A DNA stretch of 10,118 bases from DATFMP01 sp035266845. Lineage in GTDB: Bacteria > SAR324 > JACQKK01. The position numbers were made by a program, and so were the translations under genes. Where the stretch lies: contig DATFMP010000063.1 in the NCBI GenBank assembly GCA_035266845.1, positions 1 through 10,118 of the forward strand, read 5' to 3'. This document shows, in pieces, positions 6,803-10,118 of the stretch (within the stretch, counting starts at the first letter, position 1; each line of letters starts with the position of its first letter). The notes under the pieces were generated by a model that was not told where the DNA came from, did no database searches, and was given only the letters and a program-made list of their open reading frames with translations.

Positions 6803-7267
6803 CTAACCGGCGTGGGGGACGATCAGCACGGGCACCCCGCAACCGCGCAGGACGTGCTCGGCCACGGAGCCCATCAGCAGGTGCTTGAGCCCCGTGCGGC
6901 CATGGGAACCCATCACGATGGCATCCGGCTTGCGCTTGCGGGCTTCCTCGATGATGCCCTCGGCCACCTCGGGGTGCAACACGCAGCCCACCACGGTAGT
7001 GATGTGCTTCTCCTGGGCCTGGTTGGGCACGAGGGTCATCAGGTGCCGCTCGACCTCCTTGATCGCCCGGTCGCGATCCTGCGGCGTGGCCAGGTCGTCC
7101 GACGTGTAGTGCGCATAGAGCGGATTGGGCACCTGCTCGTGCTCAATCAGGTGCACCAGGTGCACCTCCGCGCCGGGGTCCACCAACGCATAGGCATACG
7201 GGAGGGCAGCAGCGGCCGTGGCGGAAAAGTCCGTCACCATCAGCACACGCTTGAGACTCGGCACCAC
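6803..7267 (-). CDS. Universal stress protein, UspA family (ATP-binding type)
   Basis: 154 residues, a single Usp domain of normal length. It opens with the β1 strand and RVLMVTDFSATAAAAL, with the ATP-contacting Asp at 13. It ends with the nucleotide-binding signature GSHGRTG...MGS (Gly120, Gly123, Gly133, Ser134: G-2x-G-9x-GS), followed by VPVLIVP. Such proteins bind ATP and accumulate under stress or growth arrest. The GTG at 7267 is chosen because AAGGAG lies just upstream with 6-nt spacing. An in-frame ATG at 7333 would add 22 Pro/His-rich residues and has no such site. It is convergent with the Crp/Fnr gene and divergent from the Gfa-like gene. Confidence 0.9.
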   Translation of the reverse strand: MVPSLKRVLMVTDFSATAAAALPYAYALVDPGAEVHLVHLIEHEQVPNPLYAHYTSDDLATPQDRDRAIKEVERHLMTLVPNQAQEKHITTVVGCVLHPEVAEGIIEEARKRKPDAIVMGSHGRTGLKHLLMGSVAEHVLRGCGVPVLIVPHAG

Positions 7268-7370
7268 GGGCAGCTCCTTTTGCGACAGCTCGTGCGGCTC
7301 CGGTTGCGATGGCCTGCGCGCAGGGTGCGGCATTGGATACGGCCGGGATGCGGCGACAAGCTTGGCCGAA

Positions 7371-7399
7371 GTTATCGCCTCTCGCAGCCCCGATTGCAA
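7371..7399 (-). promoter_or_regulatory. Candidate sigma70-type promoter for usp
   Basis: On the minus strand TTGCAA (7394-7399) is followed after 17 nt by GATAAC (7371-7376); each hexamer matches the consensus at 4 of 6 positions with ideal spacing. Transcription would start near 7364 and give a leader of roughly 97 nt to the GTG at 7267. Confidence 0.42.
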
Positions 7400-7459
7400 G
7401 CGCGGCGGGCCGAGGGCAGGGCGCTGCCGCCGCGGAGCGTGGGCCGGGCGGGTAACCTT

Positions 7460-7489
7460 TTGACCCCGGCGCGGCCCCGGCGCTATAGT
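7460..7489 (+). promoter_or_regulatory. Candidate sigma70-type promoter for the Gfa-like gene
   Basis: TTGACC (7460-7465) and TATAGT (7484-7489) each match the consensus at 5 of 6 positions, with an 18-nt spacer. They stand out as AT-rich islands in very GC-rich sequence. Transcription would start near 7496, about 41 nt before the ATG at 7537. A GGTAACC palindrome (7451-7457) lies just upstream of the -35. Confidence 0.6.
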
Positions 7490-7536
7490 GCGCCCACCCT
7501 GGCCGCCACCCTGCACACCCGACCCGGTGCCTGCCC

Positions 7537-7917
7537 ATGCCGACCTACCACGGCAGTTGCCACTGCGGCCGTGTGCGCTTCGAGATCGAAGCGGACATCA
7601 CGCGCGTGACGCGGTGCAACTGCTCCATCTGCAGCAAAAAGGGCGCGCTGCTGCTGCGCGTGCCGCCGGAGCGCTTCCGGCTGGTGGCGGGCGAGGATGC
7701 GCTGCGGACCTATCAGTTCAACCGGAAGGTGGCGCGGCACCTGTTCTGCGGCACCTGCGGAATCCATCCATTCAGTCGCCCCCGGGCCGCACCGGAGCAG
7801 TACACCATCAACGTGCGCTGCCTGGACGACTACGACGTGGAGGCCGAAGGGCCGGAGGTGGCGCTGTTCGACGGCCGCAACTGGGAGCAGGCCGTGCAGG
7901 GGCACCGCTTCGACTGA
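7537..7917 (+). CDS. Gfa / CENP-V family zinc protein
   Basis: 126 residues. The family fold is shown by the zinc ligands CHC (Cys8, Cys10), CNCSIC (Cys27, Cys29, Cys32) and CGTCG (Cys71, Cys74), plus the YHGSCHCG start and the IHPFSRPR segment typical of the β-fold. The family is named for glutathione-dependent formaldehyde-activating enzyme, said to speed S-hydroxymethylglutathione formation. Most short members have no proven reaction, so formaldehyde detoxification should not be assumed. The ATG at 7537 fits the family N-terminus. No Shine-Dalgarno is visible before it, which is unusual beside its neighbours. No formaldehyde dehydrogenase gene is nearby. Confidence 0.88.
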   Translation: MPTYHGSCHCGRVRFEIEADITRVTRCNCSICSKKGALLLRVPPERFRLVAGEDALRTYQFNRKVARHLFCGTCGIHPFSRPRAAPEQYTINVRCLDDYDVEAEGPEVALFDGRNWEQAVQGHRFD

Positions 7918-7932
7918 GCCGCCGCGCCGGCC

Positions 7933-8056
7933 GGAAGCCGTCTGGAGCACGGCTGCCTGCGGCGGCTTCAAGACACCGGCTCCTCAGGAGCACGGAAGGA
8001 AGCCCGAGTTCCTGATGGGGGCTCCACAGGAGCCCGTCTCGAAGGGCCGGGCTTCC
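7933..8056. repeat. Cluster of nested inverted repeats in the DLH leader region
   Basis: The gap before the dienelactone hydrolase gene contains three structures. First, GAAGCCG (7934-7940) / CGGCTTC (7963-7969). Second, GCTCC-TCA-GGAGC (7979-7991). Third, perfect 9-bp arms GGAAGCCCG (7998-8006) / CGGGCTTCC (8048-8056) enclosing a 7-bp hairpin GGGCTCC-ACA-GGAGCCC (8019-8035). The first and third use nearly the same arm sequence, and GGAGCACGG occurs directly at 7944 and 7987. They could fold in RNA or DNA as a terminator, a cis-regulatory leader or a degenerate repeat element. Function is unknown. Confidence 0.5.
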
Positions 8057-8151
8057 CCCACACGCTCGGAGTGGTGCAGCGCTTTCAGACAGACGGGTCG
8101 CCACGCAGAAGCGCACGGCAGTAAACGTTGCACGGGGAGGGAGAGCATACC

Positions 8152-8820
8152 ATGGGCACGATGATCGAGTTCAAGACGCCGAACGGCGGCACCGCCGCGG
8201 GCTACCTGGCCACCCCGGCCGCCGGCGACGACGCCCCAAGCCTGGTGGTGATCCAGGAGTGGTGGGGGCTGAACGACCAGATCAAGAAGGTGGCGGACCG
8301 CTTCGCGGAACAGGGCTTCCGCGCGCTGGTGCCCGATCTCTACAAAGGGCGCGTGACCGGCGACGCGGACGAGGCCAGCCACCTGATGACCGGGCTGGAC
8401 TGGGCCGGGGCCACGGAGCAGGACGTGCGCGGCGCCCTGCAGCACCTGAAGGCCAACGGCCGCAAGGCCGCCGTGCTGGGGTTCTGCATGGGCGGCGCCA
8501 TCACGGTGATCGCCGGAGTGAAGGTGCACGAGACGGACGCAGCAGTGTGCTTCTACGGCATCCCGCCCGCAGAGGCGGCCGATCCGCGCCGCATGCGGGT
8601 GCCCTTCCAGGGGCACTTCGCCACGCAGGACGACTGGTGCACGCCCGCCGCCGTGGATGCCCTCGCCGGGCAGCTTCACGCCGCGGGCATTCCGCACGAG
8701 CTGTTCCGCTACGAGGCACAGCACGCCTTCTTCAACGAGCAACGCCCGGAGGTCTACGACGCCGAGGCCTCCCGCCAGGCGTGGGAGCGCTCTCTGCGCT
8801 TCCTGCGCCAGCACCTGTAG
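8152..8820 (+). CDS. Dienelactone hydrolase family protein (α/β hydrolase)
   Basis: 222 residues with a full DLH domain. The family glutamate is in IQEWWGL (Glu36), the nucleophile elbow GFCMGG carries Cys112, the acid is Asp160 or Asp161 in FATQDDWCTP, and the histidine is His191 in AQHAFFNE. The Cys-Asp-His triad is therefore intact. The reference reaction is opening of dienelactone to maleylacetate in chlorocatechol breakdown. No other aromatic-degradation gene is in view, so the true substrate is open. The ATG at 8152 has a GGAGGGAGAG purine run just upstream; another ATG follows at 8161. A ridA-like gene starts 42 bp downstream on the same strand, probably on the same transcript. Confidence 0.9.
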   Translation: MGTMIEFKTPNGGTAAGYLATPAAGDDAPSLVVIQEWWGLNDQIKKVADRFAEQGFRALVPDLYKGRVTGDADEASHLMTGLDWAGATEQDVRGALQHLKANGRKAAVLGFCMGGAITVIAGVKVHETDAAVCFYGIPPAEAADPRRMRVPFQGHFATQDDWCTPAAVDALAGQLHAAGIPHELFRYEAQHAFFNEQRPEVYDAEASRQAWERSLRFLRQHL

Positions 8821-8862
8821 CCACCCCGCGCGGCCCGCGCCGCGCCCCCCATGAGGAGCCCC

Positions 8863-9210
8863 ATGGCGATCGAACGCTTCGAGAAGAGCCCCCGCATGAG
8901 CCAAGCCGTCGTGCACGGCGACACGGTGCACCTGGCCGGCGTGGTGGCCGACGACCCCAAGGCCGACATCAAGGGCCAGACGCAATCCGTGCTGACCAAG
9001 ATCGAGGCCTTGCTGGCCAAGGCCGGCACCTCCAAGGCCAACCTGCTCTCCGCCGTGATCTACCTCTCGGACATGCGCACCTTCTCCGCCATGAACGAGG
9101 TGTGGGACGCCTGGGTGGACACGGCCAACCCGCCTGCCCGTGCCTGCGTGGGCGCCTTGCTGGCCCGCCCGGAGTTCCTCGTGGAGATCATGGTGGTCGC
9201 CGCGAAGTAG
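8863..9210 (+). CDS. RidA / YjgF / UK114 family protein (YER057c-like subgroup)
   Basis: 115 residues, the standard length. Reference RidA proteins hydrolyse reactive enamine/imine intermediates and form trimers with active sites between subunits. The signature PPARACV (90-96) supplies the arginine (Arg93) that holds the substrate carboxylate, and LVEI (106-109) the conserved glutamate region. QTQSVLTKIEALLAKAGT and YLSDM..F..MN.VWDAWV match the subgroup found in many proteobacteria whose substrates are unassigned. The ATG at 8863 is preceded by GAGGAG with 4-nt spacing; the ATG at 8851 has no ribosome site. It lies 42 bp after the dienelactone hydrolase gene. Confidence 0.9.
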   Translation: MAIERFEKSPRMSQAVVHGDTVHLAGVVADDPKADIKGQTQSVLTKIEALLAKAGTSKANLLSAVIYLSDMRTFSAMNEVWDAWVDTANPPARACVGALLARPEFLVEIMVVAAK

Positions 9211-9223
9211 TGGCACCTCAACC

Positions 9224-9243
9224 CGGCCGGCCAACACCGGCCG
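9224..9243 (+). terminator. GC-rich hairpin after the ridA-like gene
   Basis: CGGCCGG (9224-9230), loop CCAACA, CCGGCCG (9237-9243) form a perfect 7-bp stem 14 bp after the ridA-like stop. There is no T-run, but strong GC hairpins at this position often end transcripts. It also lies exactly where the methyltransferase remnant stops, so it may instead mark a rearrangement point. Confidence 0.35.
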
Positions 9244-9245
9244 CC

Positions 9246-9701
9246 GCCGGCCAGGCGCAGGTGCACCGCGGACAGCGTCTCCTCCAGGCGCAGCAGGTTG
9301 ATGCGTGGGCGGTGCAGGGTGTCCACCCCGAAGCTCTGCTCCACGGCGCGCCCGCCGAAGGCCAGCTTCTGGAGGTAGTAGAAGCGCACGGCGCGCTGCA
9401 CGTCGGTCAGCGTGTCCGGCCGGGCCGCCCTCTGCCGCTCGAACTCGGCCCGGCTCACCAGCGCCCAGCGGAAGTGCCGCAGGAACTCTTCCACATGGTT
9501 CTGGAGCACCCGGTACAGCGCCATCAGCTCGGCGTTGCGGTCGGCCAGCACCTCACCGGCCGCCGGCGCCTTGCGGAAGAACACGTGCCCGGCGCCTGCG
9601 AACGGCTCCACGTAACGCCCGTGGGGCAGCCACTCCAGGTGCCCGGCGATCACGGCGGCCAGCCGGCGCTTGCCGCCCAGCCAGGGGAGGAAGGAGTTCA
9701 C
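9246..9701 (-). pseudogene. D12-class adenine DNA methyltransferase, C-terminal half missing
   Basis: 152 codons from a GTG at 9701 (GGAG 7 nt upstream) match the N-terminal half of Dam/D12-class N6-adenine methyltransferases. They carry WLGGKRRL (7-14), the SAM-binding VEPFAGAG (31-38), ADRNAEL (53-59), and the YYLQKLAFGG and RPRIN segments of the target-recognition region. Recognisable sequence ends at HLRLAG (about 9246). The catalytic DPPY motif and roughly the last 100 residues of a normal 260-280 aa enzyme are absent. The frame stays open to 9060, but that tail is antisense to the ridA-like gene and shows no family similarity. Without DPPY it cannot methylate DNA. It is probably a deletion remnant of phage or accessory origin. 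Confidence 0.75.
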
Positions 9702-9834
9702 GGCAGGGCTCCGGAGCAATGACTTTTCCGAATCGTGATACTGTAGACAGCGGAAATTTGAGCGTGCCGCATGCCATACCCGAGCGGCTGCCGAGGACAC
9801 CACCCCACAATGGTGCATCTCCAAGGGTTGATTG
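9702..9834. other. Short gap between methyltransferase remnant and membrane-protein gene
   Basis: 133 bp between two divergent starts. Base composition begins to fall here compared with the left. It has a GATACT (9737-9742) that could be a -10 for the plus strand, but no partner -35. A 5-bp inverted repeat CACCA/TGGTG (9801-9815 area) is too short to interpret. Confidence 0.3.
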
Positions 9835-10118
9835 ATGAGCTCCGCTTGGACTTCAATTCTGGAATTTGCCAGGAACTATCTTCGTCCTGGTCCTGCTGTA
9901 ACGGTGAGCGGTTTCGCAACCGGCTCGGCAATTCTCGTGCTCCGCGCATATGTAACTGAGCCCCAACGTCTCGCTGCATTTCTTGATTACATTGTTGGGC
10001 CAACTGTCGTAATCACAGTATTCTTGGGATTCTATTTGGCGTACACGGTTCTCGAACTTTCTACTGTCAGGCTTGCACGCTGGTTGCGGCCAAAGTGGGA
10101 TAACCTGCAAAAGTCCAG
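9835..10118 (+). CDS. Small membrane protein, unknown family (3' end beyond window)
   Basis: An open frame of 94 codons starts at ATG 9835 and runs off the window without a stop. It has AAGGG 7 nt upstream. It begins MSSAWTSILEFARNYLRPG, followed by a moderately hydrophobic stretch (about 19-35, with GFATGSAILVL) and a clear transmembrane segment (about 52-74, YIVGPTVVITVFLGFYLAY). After that comes a basic stretch, RLARWLRPKW, likely cytoplasmic. I recognise no family. Codon use ends much more often in A or T than in all other genes here, and G+C is about one half by rough count, which suggests recent transfer. An 85-codon frame on the opposite strand is also open but lacks a comparable protein character. 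Confidence 0.55.
   Translation, partial: MSSAWTSILEFARNYLRPGPAVTVSGFATGSAILVLRAYVTEPQRLAAFLDYIVGPTVVITVFLGFYLAYTVLELSTVRLARWLRPKWDNLQKS

Noticed and set aside
7268..7516. An upstream extension of the usp gene by up to 83 codons
   Set aside because: The added residues are Arg/Pro-rich, exceed Usp length, and would overlap the promoter; a perfect AAGGAG precedes the GTG at 7267.
7918..8151. A tRNA, attC site or small RNA gene in the stem-loop-rich gap
   Set aside because: No T-arm GTTCRANNC consensus with matching acceptor stem and no RYYYAAC/GTTRRRY pair of an attC site; only inverted repeats can be supported.
7984..9237. A 417-codon minus-strand frame opposite the dienelactone hydrolase and ridA-like genes
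   Set aside because: His/Gly/Val-rich low-complexity translation with no family features; a frame shadow of two well-supported genes.
8259..9722. A 487-codon plus-strand frame overlapping the hydrolase, ridA-like gene and methyltransferase remnant
   Set aside because: It crosses three genes in a different frame and its translation is Arg/Gly-rich noise.
9853..10110. An 85-codon minus-strand frame at the right edge
   Set aside because: Its translation is polar with scattered cysteines and no recognisable pattern, while the opposite strand gives a plausible membrane protein with a ribosome site.
1..10118. CRISPR array, insertion sequence, transposase or rRNA
   Set aside because: No regularly spaced repeats of 23-40 bp, no terminal inverted repeats flanking a transposase-like frame, and no rRNA-like sequence were seen.

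Overview
The window is about 10.1 kb of very GC-rich bacterial chromosome (roughly 70% G+C over most of its length). Its gene content points to a proteobacterium, most likely a gammaproteobacterium: a ThiO-type glycine oxidase, a transcription activator of the winged helix/BTAD/TPR type, a Crp/Fnr regulator, UspA, a Gfa-like protein, dienelactone hydrolase and RidA. No species-level call can be made from the sequence alone.

Left part (1-3377). The 3' end of a thiO-like glycine oxidase gene (+) meets a small secreted four-cysteine protein (-, 666-1082). Upstream of that small gene lies a 647-residue activator (-, 1255-3198) with a winged-helix DNA-binding domain, a bacterial transcriptional activator domain (BTAD), a FlgO-like domain and TPR repeats. 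Between them (1174-1202) sit three direct heptamers RTAACYC spaced at exactly 11 bp, followed 9 nt later by a -10-like hexamer. This is the site layout bound by SARP/BTAD activators, so the activator probably controls the small secreted protein. Two palindromes precede the activator's own gene.

Middle (3378-6759). A two-gene minus-strand operon encodes an NAD-dependent sugar epimerase/dehydratase and then a UDP-glucose 6-dehydrogenase whose motifs strikingly resemble the animal enzyme. Together they would make UDP-glucuronate and a derivative for surface polysaccharide. Divergent from this pair is a Crp/Fnr-family regulator that has neither the cAMP-binding arginine nor the Fnr iron-sulfur cysteines.

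Right part (6803-9210). A UspA protein (-) and a Gfa/CENP-V zinc protein (+) diverge from a shared region with a recognisable promoter on each strand. A 234-bp intergenic stretch full of nested inverted repeats leads into a dienelactone hydrolase/RidA pair, probably co-transcribed.

Right edge (9211-10118). The N-terminal half of a D12-class (Dam-type) adenine DNA methyltransferase remains on the minus strand; the DPPY catalytic half is gone. Beyond it the base composition falls to about half G+C, and a small membrane-protein gene on the plus strand runs off the end. This looks like the border of horizontally acquired, partly decayed DNA. No RNA genes, CRISPR arrays or intact mobile elements were seen.
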